A stretch of DNA of 64,000 nt, taken from NCBI RefSeq assembly GCF_000003195.3, contig NC_012875.2, forward strand, positions 18,670,398 to 18,734,397, given 5' to 3'. The position numbers and the translations under genes are program-made. Positions 1 through 11,049 of the stretch are shown here, in pieces (the stretch's first letter is position 1; each line of letters starts with the position of its first letter). Origin of the DNA: Sorghum bicolor (lineage: Eukaryota; Streptophyta; Magnoliopsida; Poales; Poaceae). Under the pieces are notes generated by a model. The model saw only the letters and a list, made by a program, of their open reading frames with translations, did no database searches and was not told the DNA's origin.

Positions 1-1700
1 CTCAAGTGCAAGATCAACATGCTAGTACATCATCTCATGATCAACAAAGTGCAAGCAATCAAGTGCAAATACTCCAACCAACAAATATTGCAAGAGATCA
101 TCAATTGGATCATATCACTGGTGATATTCAAAGAGGAGTGCAAACTAGATCAAGATTAGCATTATTTTGTGAGCATTTCTCCTTGGTGTCTCACATTGAG
201 CCAAAGAAGATTGATGAAGCTTTGAGAGATGTTGATTGGGTTAATGATATGCATGAAGAGCTCAACAATTTCAAGAGAAATCAAGTATGGGAATTAGTTG
301 AGAGGCCTAGTGATCACAATGTCATTGGTACTAGATGGGTCTTTCGCAACAAGAAAGATCATGATGGGATAGTTGTAAGGAACAAAGCAAGATTGGTAGC
401 ACAAGGCTATACTCAAGTTGAAGGTCTTGACTTTGGTGAAACATATGCCCCGGTTGCAAAATTGGAGGCAAATAGGATCTTGTTAGCCTATGCTTGTGCT
501 CATAATATCAAGCTATATCAAATGGATGTGAAGAGTGCATTTCTCAATGGCTATATCAATGAAGAAGTTTATGTTGAGCAACCTCCCGGTTTTGAAGATG
601 ACAAGAAACCCAACCATGTTTACAAGCTAAGAAACGCATTGTATGGTTTGAAGCAAGCACCAATAGCATGGTATGAGAGATTGACAGATTTCTTACTCTC
701 TAAAGGTTTCAAGATGGGAAGGCTGACACCACCCTCTTCACCAAGAAGATTGGCAAAGACTTGTTTGTGTTGCAAATCTATGTTGATGATATCATATTTG
801 GATCAACCAACCAAGAATTTTGTGAGGAGTTTGGGAACATGAAGGCTAATGGGTTTGAGATGTCAATGATTGGAGATCTTAGTTACTTCCTTGGTCTTCA
901 AATCAATTATTGAAGAATGGCACATTTGTGAGTAAAGGCAAGTACATAAAAGACATGCTCAAGAAGTTTGGTATGGATGATGCAAAATCAATTAGCACTC
1001 CAATGGTAACAAATGGAAGCTTAGATAGTGACACAAGTGGAAATATGGTGGATCATAAGTTGTATCGGTCTATGATTGGAAGCCTACTCTATGTGATCGC
1101 ATCGAGACCGAATGTGATGTTTAGTGTATGCATGTGTGCAAGATTTCAAGCCTCACCAAGAGAAGTCATTTGAAAGCAACAAAGAGAATATTGAGGTACT
1201 TGAAGCATACACAAAATGTTGGTTTGTGGTATCCCAAAGGTGCAAAGTTTGAACTTGTTGGATATTCCGACTCAGACTATGCAGGATGCAAAGTTGAAAG
1301 AAGAACCACATCGGGCACATGTCAACTATTGGGTAGATCACTTGTCTCATGGTCATCCAAGAAGCAATATAGTGTTGCACTATCAACCACCGAAGCGGAA
1401 TACATTGCGGCCGGTAGTTGTTGTGCACAAATCCTATGGATGAAGGCAACCTTGAAAGATTTTGGAATCTACTTCAAGCAACTGCCATTGCTATGTGACA
1501 ATGAAAGTGCCGTGAAGCTCACCAACAATCCGGTTCAACAATCAAGAACAAAGCACATAGATGTCGGCCATCATTTCATAAGAGATGACCAACAAAAAGG
1601 GGACATTTGCATTGAGAGTATAGGCACTGATGATCAACTTGCCGATATATTCACCAAGCCACTTGATGAGAAGAGGTTTTGCAAGCTAAGAATGAATTGA
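1..1700 (+). pseudogene. Copia-1 pol: reverse transcriptase and RNase H, frameshifted
   Basis: This encodes the C-terminal part of a copia polyprotein, which copies element RNA into DNA inside virus-like particles. The RT region spans about 200-1150. It shows GTRWVFRNK, VKSAFLNG, LYGLKQAP and the catalytic YVDD box near 779-802. RNase H spans about 1190-1700 and shows SDSDYAGC, TEAEYIAA, a CDNESAV segment and TKHIDVGHHF. The RNase H end is open to the stop at 1698-1700. The frame is broken near 710 (apparently one lost base), near 910 (stop and frame change) and near 1150, so the copy cannot make a full protein. Integrase and everything upstream lie outside the window. The motifs suit the SIRE/Maximus side of copia, but that lineage call is from memory. 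Confidence 0.9.
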
Positions 1701-2342
1701 ACATACTTGACTTCTCAAATAGGTGTTGATGCACCCCATTATATGACATGCCTCTCCTTCATGCAAAGTAAGGTAAATTTGTTTGACATGTCATCCATCC
1801 TATGATAAGGACTTGTTTAATGCATCTAGTCATTCCTTACATATCTTAGGATCATTCATGAAAACCAATTGAATTTGATGCTTATATGGTACCACTATTG
1901 CTTCTATGCTTGACTTGATCTAGTGGTAGCATATGACATGTTTGTGGGCTTGTAATCCTAGTGTTTGATCTAGAATATGAGCTAGAAGTGTTTAACTCAA
2001 CATGGTAAAAGATAACCCTTATTTGGAGGTGTGAAGAACCTTGTCCTTGGATCAAACCGAGTTAAACATCTTAGGCAAGTAATCTAGATTGGACCAATTT
2101 GGTAACATGATCTCACTTCACATGGTTTCACACTAACCTATCTAAAATTTGAGCTCACCTTTTGTGGTCATTGATGACAAAGGGGGAGAGACTTTGCCAA
2201 AGATTTGCTTAAGGGGGAAAGAAATCACAAAGAAATACAAAGATAGGGAAGTAACATGATAAAAGAAGGGGATCAATTAAAATTTTGAATCACACAAGTA
2301 GGGGGAGCAAGCTCATAAACTTGTATGTTGCATTTGTATGTG
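1701..2342 (+). other. Copia-1 3' untranslated region, first part
   Basis: No reading frame worth calling is present. The stretch contains the purine-rich runs AAAGGGGGAGAG near 2180 and GTAGGGGGAGC near 2299. Such runs are typical of the region between pol and the 3' LTR in this kind of copia element. It continues at 19997. Confidence 0.7.
2338..2342. repeat. Target-site duplication ATGTG, left copy (N1/N2 complex)
   Basis: ATGTG directly precedes the LTR end at 2343 and recurs at 19992-19996, directly after the LTR end at 19991. It shows that 2343-19991 entered Copia-1 as one insertion, or grew within one. Confidence 0.9.
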
Positions 2343-3986
2343 TGTTGGGTATTCTTAACATCACTACCAAAAGTAGACTTAGTTTTCTAATTCTGATAAC
2401 GGTGCCAAAAATACCAAACCTATCCCTCATACCACTTAAGCCAAGTTGTCATCCCCAGCATGACATGAGAGACGCGGTTTTGAAATATGCAATTGCTCTT
2501 CTAAATAAATAAATAATGGGATCTGCAAGCACACAGATTAATACCGATGTAGCATTTTAACCGGGAAGTATTCCAGGTATCGTTATTTATATTTTTACCA
2601 CTGGGAAGGGATTAGCAATCATCAATATTGATTACAGAATGGAATATGAGATTGAGTATCTATCATTGCATGTGTAATTGAGAACATTTATCTAACTCTT
2701 TTATACAGGGATAAGTGTCACATAAAAGATATATGAAGTAATGAATAGTGACAAAGATAATTAATCTGATCAGCATAACTTAGCCACATAATAAATATGA
2801 TAAGCACCTCATTTAGATACTTTAGAAAATCATTAGCATGGTATTAGAACGAACTACAAGAATATTTCCTAAGTTATTCTCAACTATATAGTCTAGCATT
2901 ATCATAGTTCGTGCAAGCATACTTAGCAATCATTGCGAGACAAGACTACGCCCATGCATAGTGATATTAGCAAGGAATATGAGAAACATAGTAATCACTC
3001 CCATGTAATAACGTTGCTCTACCAGCCCAATACATGAGAGGGCGACTATATAAGAATCAATGAAGCTGTCACTATCACGAACTACCCCACGATCTGGCAT
3101 ATTGGGTACAATCGCAGATAAATACGGTATAAGCACCACGCCTACACAATATCTATCATTTACCCATGGATCCGATGGATAAACGCTATACGATCCTAAA
3201 CATGTATATAGATCCAATCTAACTAAGCCAAGTATATAACTATGATAAACTAAGAACAATATAATCTTGAATATAAACAAGTAGAGCAAAGTCATAAGCA
3301 ATATATTGAAGTAGAACAAAGTCATATTCATAATATTGAAGAACAAAGATGATTAGAAGAACAATTAGAAGAACTATTAGAGAATTACCAAGAATCCTCT
3401 TGACAAATCCGGAAACCAATCGAAGATTGACTCCTTCTAGTTCTAATCCTATGTAGCTATGCTAATCTAGATGTCTAATTGATGTGGTGGCACTAAACTT
3501 GATCACAGTCTTCTTCTCCCTTGAGGAATAATGAATTAGGGTTGAGAGGCTCTCTCCTCCAGGGGCCAGGGGGTCTGGTTTTATAGTCCCTTCAAGTGGA
3601 TATGGGCCGTTGGATCAAACCGACATTGATTGAACGGTTATCCTTGATCCTTTAGGTCGGTGGAGATCGATCCCGAAAGAGAGTCCTGATTGGACTCGGA
3701 AGGGGGGCGGGCGCCCAGGGCCAGGCTCCGTTCGGCCTCCGCTTCCTTCCCGTGGCTTCTGGAGTCTTCTAGATGTAAGATAATTGCACTGCACGTTGAT
3801 ATCTCTATGTAATCCCGACGTGTGGGCCTTTCTTCCTTATTTCCTGATAACCCCCTGCAGAAATAGACAAACACCAAAACTCGTGGAATTCTGTCAGATA
3901 AAACCCTAAGTCTAGATGTTGATTTCATTTGGATCCTTTTCTTTGTTTATTTAATAATTAAATTTGATACTTAAGCACCGTCAACA
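2343..3986 (-). repeat. N1 3' LTR
   Basis: This 1644-bp LTR on the minus strand begins TGTTGACGG (plus-strand end at 3986) and ends in CCCAACA (plus-strand start at 2343). It is followed by ATGTG and preceded by a polypurine tract at 3987-4001. It matches the LTRs at 28705-30367, 35325-36986 and 56515-58166. A TATA-like CTATAAAA lies at about 3580-3587 (minus). One GGGCGCCC box lies near 3700-3722. Open frames inside it, such as 2930-3346 and 3638-3928, recur with the LTR and are not called as genes. Confidence 0.9.
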
Positions 3987-4001
3987 AACTCCCCCAAGCT
4001 T
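3987..4001 (-). other. Polypurine tract of N1
   Basis: On the minus strand this reads AAGCTTGGGGGAGTT, immediately before the 3' LTR. It is the expected primer site for second-strand DNA synthesis. The same tract precedes the LTRs at 12280 (minus), 35325 and 55663. Confidence 0.85.
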
Positions 4002-6155
4002 ACCTCTTGCTCGTCCCTGAGCAAAGATAGACTCAGTAATGGATCAGAAATTGTTGCAATATCTTTAAAAATTGATGGTACACATGCTTTTAAATAAAAT
4101 CTTATCTCTGAGTTAGAGTACACCGTCAATACTTAAAACTTACTTACTTTACCTTTCACCATGGGACTTGTAACCGTCACTTCTGTCTTGAGTGGTTAAA
4201 AGATAGAACAGTCTAGTCAAGTGTCATGTCTCTTATTCTTGATCACCTATAGCTCTAATGTTTTTTGCAGATTTTCAAATAAAACTCAGAGATTCCTTGT
4301 ATGACTCTCTCAGATCTCTCTTTTGTGGTATTTCTGGATCCTTACCAAGGCAGTGATGGTATATGCCTTCTCTCAATATATATAGTATTTGTGGTATAAA
4401 GCATAGTGACATTGCCTTCTCTCTCACCCTACTCTAATAAGGCTTTAATATTTGGAGCTCATAGGTGGGAGATAAAGTATACATACTTATAATACATTTA
4501 TTGTATAGTCAAACCATGGATCCAAAGAAACAAATCATTAAGTCAAATCAAGATGTGCATGTGTAGCGAATGAATGGTGTATGGTGATGATGGTGATAAC
4601 AATGGTAAAAGTCTAATTCTACTTTTGCTCTTTTGAGGGGATACATACCTTTCTTGCTTTCTGAAACTATATGAGGAGAATCAGATGCTCTTCTTTTTCT
4701 TTTCTCTCAGGTGGGTATCTTGTACCCCTAATTCTACTGTCGGACACTTGTCCATTTTTACCTCTCGTCTCACTTTTTCTTTTCTTTCGAGGTTCCGGGC
4801 ACTTGCTCCTTTTTATTTCCTCGTATCTTTTCTTCTCTTTTTTTAGAGCACTCATCTCTTGAGATAATATAGCAAGTGGTAGTAACAAGATAACATGAGC
4901 ATTTATTTCATAAGGGAAAAACAGAAATATTTTTTGGCTATTCTCTCCTGGATCAGGAGTAGAATATTTTTGGGTGATTGTGGAGATAGAAATGGGTGGA
5001 TATATGTGGATGGTACTTCTGGAGTAGAAGCAGCATATGTGAGTGAACGTGCAAGTGAATTCTAATTTAACCACATGACAAGCTCCTAAGGGTCTACACA
5101 GCTTGACCACACTGAATGCTCACAAGCAGTAAAAAGTAAATGTGTGGCTCAAAATCTAGCAAGCATGTATATATGGCTGTGGTAGAAATTTAAACACTCA
5201 TCATACAGGAACTCATCATGCAATATTTTAAAGATTTTTCAAAGATAAAATTCTCCAGAATTCTAGCATCTCTAGGAACAGATAAACATCAGCTCAACCT
5301 TCCCATATCATATCCGTTAACAACTTAGACTTCAGATCAAGTTTTCTTCCCACAAGTTTAGGTTTAGAGCAAGCTTTAAATTATAACAGTTATGTCTAAA
5401 CTTTAGAGAGAACTCAAATTTAAAAATTAGGCAGAGCAACTATTCATCATATCCATGCTAGAGTTTTATTATTAAGATTCATATTAGCATAGCCACTTAA
5501 TTTATTTATTAAACACACTAAGCAAAAGATATATATATAAGCGTAAAATCTTTATTTTGTTTTTCATAGTTATGTATATTTGTATTTTAATATAGTATAA
5601 GTATAAAGATAGATAGAAATACTTAGCGGGATAAATGGGGGTGCTCTCCCCCAAGCTGAATTTAGACGTAATTTCTCTTGATGTAGCTAGCAGGTGGCAG
5701 AGGTGTATTTGAAAGTCGGCAGTATCTTGACAGCGATTAGAATGTCCTCCGTCTGCTAGTCTTCTTGATTCTTAAATTCTGTGGAGCTCAAATAGACAAC
5801 AAAGCTTTGTGGAACTGATTAGGTGTTAGCATAAACATCTAGCCTTTATCATGTTGAGACTCCTCAATAACTATTACTCCCTATTTTTATATTTTCATTT
5901 TATAACGCAGAAAAGAAATATTTATTTTATTTTTATGCCACCACAGTGAATGTACTTATGGGTTTTATGCCACTCGTATACTCACATGGGGCTCACTATT
6001 TTTAAACATTTTTATTTTCTTTTTAGGATAGTGTGAACATGATTAACTAAGTAAACTGTTTGAAATAATTGAAACGAAAAAGGATAACTACCAAGTTTAC
6101 CTCTTGGCAAGGCGTTCGGTGTTTTTAAGTCCTCCGAACGGGACTCTCCGTTTTC
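4002..6155 (-). other. N1 3' untranslated region (minus-strand copy)
   Basis: This 2.1-kb region between the Gag/protease frame and the polypurine tract has no credible reading frame. It holds a block at about 4667-5110 that is closely related to blocks in N2 (about 12943-13410), plus-strand N1 (about 34216-34700) and N5 (about 54683-55160). Right after the coding region, at about 5637-5657, it has AGCTTGGGGGA followed by a complementary C run, which would form a hairpin. Confidence 0.75.
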
Positions 6156-6490
6156 TCAATTGTCCTGAGGTTCGTTGGGTGGCGTAGTCGGTACTTCCGG
6201 CGGTGCCTCTTCTTCATGTATAGTTATCTTCTGTCTCCATACCTGACTCGGTGCTATGGTCTCCTCTGGATAATTCTGTTTAAAATGTATGTCTTCTGAC
6301 CTTATAACTTCTCCTTCATAGTCTGCCCATCCGTCCTTGATGATTTGCCTCCTCTGGTTGTGGTTGCGTCATTTTCTGACCTGCTTAGATTCTTCAAAGA
6401 TGTAGTTAGGGTCAGTAAAATAACGGCGTACGTTCTCTGAGGGGAAGTGCATATGGACTTCTCCGGTTCCAATGTAGATGATTGCTTTAA

Positions 6491-6495
6491 CGGTG
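6491..6495. repeat. Target-site duplication CGGTG (first copy)
   Basis: CGGTG precedes the solo LTR at 6496 and recurs at 8459-8463. The uninterrupted N1 copies at about 14805 and 32845 show one continuous sequence across this point, which confirms the boundaries. Confidence 0.92.
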
Positions 6496-8458
6496 TGAAA
6501 GGTCCTAATATGGCTAGAGGGGGGGTGAATAGCCTATTTAAAAATTCTACAAACTCACTAGAGCAAGAGGTTAGTAAAAAACAAAGCGAAGCTTTTTCCT
6601 CTAGCTCTAATGGGGTGTTTGCAAGCCACCTATCCAACAATTCTAGTTGATATAATCACTAGGCACGCAAGAGCTATGTCACTACTTACACTAGAAAGCT
6701 ACCTAAAGTTTCTATACAAGTAAGTACGCTACTCTAGTTTGCGGGAATGTAAAAGAGTGGATGAGATAATTATACCACCGAGTAGGGGATGAACCAATCA
6801 CCAATATAAACAATCAAGCACCGGGAGAATGCCAATCAAACACAATTGAAACGCCGATTTTTCTCCCGAGGTTCACGTGCTTGCCGGCACGCTACGTCCC
6901 CGTTGTGTCGACCAACACTTGGTGGTTCGGTGGCTAAGAGGTGTAGCACGAACCTCGTCCTCACTAGGACACCACAAGAACCAACCCACAAGTGAGGTAA
7001 CTCAATGACACGAGCAATCCACTAGAGTTACCTTTCGGCTCTCCGCCGGGGAAGGTACAAGACCCCTCACAATCACCGGGAGATGGCCACGAACAATCAC
7101 CAACTCGTGCCAATCCTCCTCCGCTGCTCCAAGCCGTCTAGGTGGCGGCAACCACCAAGAGTAACAAGAAAACCGCAGCTAGAACGATCCCCAAGTGCCA
7201 CTAGATGCAATCACTCAAGCAAATGCACTTGGAATCACTCCCAATCTCACAAAGATGTATAATCTATGAAGGAGATGAGTGGGAGGTGTTTGCTTAGGCT
7301 CACAAGGATGTCAAGTATGTTAGAATGCCAAGAGTATAAGCCCCAAGCCAGCCAAACACGTATTTATAGCCCCTCAAACAAATAGAGCCGTTGGCTCTTT
7401 CACTGGGCGAAATACGGGGTCACCGGACGCTCTTAAAGGGGCACCGGACGCTCAACACCAGCGTCCGGTGCTCCAACGTCAGCCACGTGTCACGCTCGTG
7501 TCAGAATCTAACGGTCACCTGCAGTGCACCGGACGCTGAGCAAGTGAGCACCGGACGGTCCGGTGCACACCGGACTCATGCGCAGAGAGCTCCGCAAACT
7601 TGCATGTTCACCGGACGCGAGCCACCGGACGCACCCTCAGCGTCCGGTGCTCACCGGACCCATGCGCAGAGAGGGTCGCAAAACGCCCGCACACCGGACG
7701 CTAACCACCGGACGCTCAAGCCAGCGTCCGGTGCCTATCGTCCGGTGCCTAACCCTAACCGAGTCAGGCAGCCTGCACACCGGACGCTCAGACACAGCGT
7801 CCGGTGCCTCTGAGCCAGCGTCCGGTGAGTGTTTTCTCAGCGAGAAACACTCCCGCGACTTCTCCAAATTTCCCACCGGCGCAATAGAAAATATGCACTT
7901 CATTTTCTCGAAAAGCGCCGAATCCCGCCTCGCAAGCTCGGCGGGAGGGAGAGAGGAACCCATCCCCTCTCTACCCTTGAAACTCCACCTCCTTCTCAAA
8001 GTGTGCCAACACCACAACGTGTGTACCAACGAGCGTGCACGTGTGTTAGCATTTTCACAATCATTTTCTTTGAAGGAGTTAAGTTAGCTCACTAGGTTCT
8101 AAATGCATGCACATGAACAATGACACCTAGTGGCACTTGATAACCGCTTAGCCAAAGAATTCCCCTCTTTATAGTACGACTATCTATCCTAAATGTGATC
8201 ACACCCTCTATGGTGTCTTGATCACCAAAACCAAAACCCTAAGCAATACCTTTGCCTTGATCTCCATAGGGTTTTGTTTTTCTCTTTCTTCTTTTCCAAG
8301 TTGAGCACTTGATCACCTTGTGGTCATCACCATCATCACCATGATCATCTCTTGCTCCATCACTTGGCATGTACCAACCTCATTAAGTCTACACACACTT
8401 AGCATAGAGGTTAGTACTAGGGTTTCATCAATTATCCAAAACCAAACTAGGGCTTTCA
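6496..8458 (-). repeat. Solo LTR of the Copia-1 family
   Basis: This 1963-bp sequence lies between two CGGTG copies and has TGAAAG...CTTTCA ends. On the minus strand it is the same LTR as the Copia-1 3' LTR at 20529-23732, which is 1962 bp once its own insertion is removed. A lone LTR with perfect duplications indicates an insertion followed by LTR-LTR recombination that removed the body. It contains the CACCGGACGC/GCGTCCGGTG cassette at about 7420-7830. Overlapping open frames at 7391-8095 come from that GC-rich cassette and I do not call them genes. Confidence 0.92.
7420..7830. repeat. Cassette of CACCGGAC / GTCCGGTG motifs in a copia LTR
   Basis: In about 410 bp I count 11 copies of CACCGGAC and 7 of its reverse complement GTCCGGTG, irregularly spaced and often paired as inverted repeats. 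A related, more diverged cassette lies in the other LTR at about 21140-21560. The spacers are unequal and dissimilar, so it is not a CRISPR-like array. Confidence 0.85.
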
Positions 8459-8463
8459 CGGTG
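8459..8463. repeat. Target-site duplication CGGTG (second copy)
   Basis: This is the partner of 6491-6495. The N1 protease sequence resumes directly after it. Confidence 0.92.
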
Positions 8464-10498
8464 CTGAGGAACGGTCTTCCAAGGATGATGGGTGGATCGT
8501 ATTCATCTTCTCCCATGTCAATAACCTGAAAGTCTGTGTAGACAAAATGATCGTCTATTTTGACTGGGACATCAGTTACTGTTCCTTTAACTTCTCGGAA
8601 TGTCTGATCTGCCATCTGGAGCTGAATGTATGTTGGTTTTAAGGGCATGGTTCCAAACAAGAGCCGATAGGTGACTACAGCCATTATGTTGACGCCCGAT
8701 CCGGTGTCACAAGTCGTCTTGTAGAAGTTGTATCCATTTATGGAGCAGTAGATGCTTGGCATTCCTAGGTTATCCTTCTTGGTCAAAAATGGTGACTTAA
8801 GTCGATGATCTTGACCTCCATGAACTGCAATGACCATCTTAGCTGACTCGATCCACACTTGCTTGTTCCTGTTCCTCCTGTTGGTCCTCTTCCTTGATTC
8901 ACGTCTGGATTGATCTGGGATTTGTGTAGTCTTATTCTTGAAGGAAAACGTCTCCTTTCTCCTTTTGATGTAGAAACTGATCTTAGCAGCACTAGCGTAG
9001 ATGACAGCTCCCGAGGTGTTTAAGAATGGCCTCCCTAAGATGATGGGTGCCCTCTCATCATTACCGGTCTCTATCACCACGAAGTCTGCTGGGTATATAA
9101 GGTACCAACTCGGACACAAAGGTTCTTCAATATTCCTTTTGGAAAACTTATCGTCTGATCTGCAAACTGCAAACACATGGTTGTTTCTAATAAAGGATAT
9201 GTAAAGAATTTTTCATAGAGTACCCTCGGTATAATGTTGACATTGGAGCCAAAGTCGCAGAGTGCTTCTGGGAAGTCCACCATGTCGATGGAGATCGGGA
9301 TGATGGGGCGTCTTGGATCGCCTCTCTTGACCGGCATAAGGTCAATAGTGAATTCAGTGATGGGGCTACCGCAATTACCTACATCAAACATGTCTACAAG
9401 ATTTGCAGATTCTGAGTAGTTAGGCCTTTGTAGATTCCAACCTTGATTTTGTTGAGGACGGTTGTAGTAGTTGTTGTTGTTATTGTTGTTGATGTAGTTC
9501 ACATCCTCAAGCATCTTAGGGCAGTGATTGCCTGAGTGTCCAGTACCTCCACACTCCTCACAAGTCATGTGAGAGTCGTAGATGTGCATAACTTCCTTCT
9601 TATCTCCAGCTCTATCGTCGAGCTTCTTCATGAGCAGGTCTAGCTTTGCAGACAACATGTCTACCTCCTTGAGCTGATGCATACCTCCACCTCTCTTGCG
9701 TGTCTGGGTACTTTCTTCATTCCAGCCTTGATTGGACGCCATCTTCTCCACAAGAGCTGTGGCTTGTGATATGATGAGTGATAAGAATGCTCCTCCAGCT
9801 GCAGCATCCATGGTCTCTCGGGCACTGTTGCCGAGCCCATGATAAAACGTCTACATCAATAGCCAACTCTCCATTCCATGATGGGGACATTCTAGGATGT
9901 AGTCTTGAAAGCGCTCCCATGCTTCTGGAACAGATTCATCATGTTGTTGCTGAAAACTTGTAATTTTCCCACAGAGAGCATTGGTCTTGCCCGTGGGAAA
10001 CAAATTAGCCAGAAAGTTCGTGGAGCAGAGTGCCCACGTAGTATTCTTCTCCTTTGTAGCGTAGAACCACTGCTTCGCTCTCCCTAACAGTGAGAATCGG
10101 AAGAGGCGAAGTAGTATAGCATCTCTAGGGACTCCTGATATGGAAAATGTGTTGCAAATCTCCAGGAAGTGTTGGAGATGAGCACTAGCATCTTCGTGTG
10201 CCTTCCCACAGAATTGGTTGGATTGCACCATGTTGATAAGTCCAGGCTTGAGCTCAAAGTTGCCATCGATCTCTGCAGCAGGTCCAGTGCTGATGTTGTC
10301 CGTAGTGGGAGCTGAGAACTCGCGGATTGACTTGTTTGCCATGGCTTCGAACTCTGAAGACAAGTTCCGGTGATCTTCTTGATTGGATGAAGCTTCTTGC
10401 TGAAGTGTTGATGATCTCCTCTTGAGCTTAGCTCTTGTTTTTCTGAATAACACTTCGGGATTGTCAACAAAAATTCCTGGAAGATGTCTTCTATTCAT

Positions 10499-11049
10499 AC
10501 ATTACCCTGCAAAAGATAAAATGGAAAAATATCAGGGTAAAACTGTACGAGAGAATTGATAAGCTCAATCATATTAGTGATGCGAATGATAACTCAAAAT
10601 CCTATATTCATTCCTGATTAGGACTCTACCAAAGGTTATATGATTAAGACCAATATGAAAATATCTAGGAAAAACATGGTCTTGTAGGGCTAGGTCTAAA
10701 CCAGAATTTATAGAAAGATTAACAGATTCCCTAGGTGTAGCTAAAAGTGCATTATCTTCTTGATTAAAAGATAGAACCTCAGCTATAGAAAAGGGTTGGT
10801 TTTGACCTATTGCAATCAACTCCGGACACAGATCATAATTAGGGGCAGGACGTGTTGAGTCCCATGGTCTATGGATGGTCTCTGAAGGTGCAAAGAATTT
10901 AATAATAGGTATGGAATTTCAGTTATCCATAAAGATAAAAATAAAAAGATAAAATAATAAAAGTATAAAAGTATAATACAAGATAATAGCAAGACTCAAA
11001 GTTATCTCAGCAAACCGTCTTTCTCCCCGGCAACAGCGCCAGAAATGCT
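10499..11049 (-). other. Hybrid leader: N1 leader (10499-10621) joined to N2 leader (10622-11049)
   Basis: From the gag start up to about 10621 the sequence matches the leader of plus-strand N1 (about 30400-30526). From about 10622 it matches the N2 leader at about 17432-17856. The N2 part keeps a piece of the N2 open frame, but that frame has a stop at its fourth codon (ATG at 10919) and is cut off at the junction. The remaining open stretch at 10574-10819 reads across the join and is not a separate gene. Confidence 0.85.
11024..11041 (-). other. Primer-binding site (tRNA-Asp type)
   Basis: On the minus strand this reads TGGCGCTGTTGCCGGGGA. It is complementary, with one mismatch, to the 3' end of plant tRNA-Asp, whose complement is TGGCGCCGTTGCCGGGGA. 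It lies 8 bases inside the LTR end at 11050, as expected for a start site of minus-strand DNA. Confidence 0.88.

Larger units (their letters stand above)
1..2342 (+). mobile_element. Copia-1, left segment (5' end outside window)
   Basis: This is the 3' part of a Ty1/copia retrotransposon: the end of pol, then untranslated sequence. It stops at 2342, where the N1/N2 gypsy complex is inserted, and resumes at 19992. The join is supported by a 5-base duplication, ATGTG, at 2338-2342 and 19992-19996. The resumed part carries the polypurine tract and the 3' LTR. No 5' LTR lies in the window. Confidence 0.9.
6156..10498 (-). pseudogene. N1 gag with two tandem protease domains, interrupted and decayed
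   Basis: The frame starts at ATG 10498 and ends at TGA 6156-6158. It encodes the capsid polyprotein and retropepsin-like protease of a gypsy element. The Gag core spans about 10350-9840 and includes FQDYILECPHHGM. A zinc knuckle, CEECGGTGHSGNHC, lies near 9521-9566, followed by an Asn/Tyr-rich stretch. A first protease-like domain has CDFGS near 9250 and ILGRPF near 9035. A second has CDTGS near 8703 and ILGRPF near 8480. The tail is rich in Arg and Asn. No reverse transcriptase or integrase follows. Breaks include a stop near 9850, a frame change near 9080, deletion of most of the coiled-coil segment between knuckle and first protease (compare 31610-31900), and the 1963-bp solo LTR inserted in the second protease. 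Confidence 0.85.

Noticed and set aside
2930..3346. 138-codon minus-strand frame, with relatives at 19061-19342, 29309-29782, 35949-36296 and 57097-57549
   Set aside because: All are within N1 LTRs downstream of the TATA box, are AT-rich with low-complexity Leu/Phe/Ile, and vary in length by indels. Similarity follows the LTR, not a protein.
7420..7830. Regularly repeated short motif that might suggest a CRISPR-like array
   Set aside because: Copies are only 8-10 bases, in both orientations and unevenly spaced, with no constant repeat-spacer pattern, and the DNA is plant retrotransposon.
7391..8095. Overlapping open frames of 88-174 codons on both strands in the GC-rich part of the solo LTR
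   Set aside because: They arise because the CACCGGAC cassette has few stop codons in any frame. They overlap each other and lie wholly inside an LTR with clear ends and target duplications.
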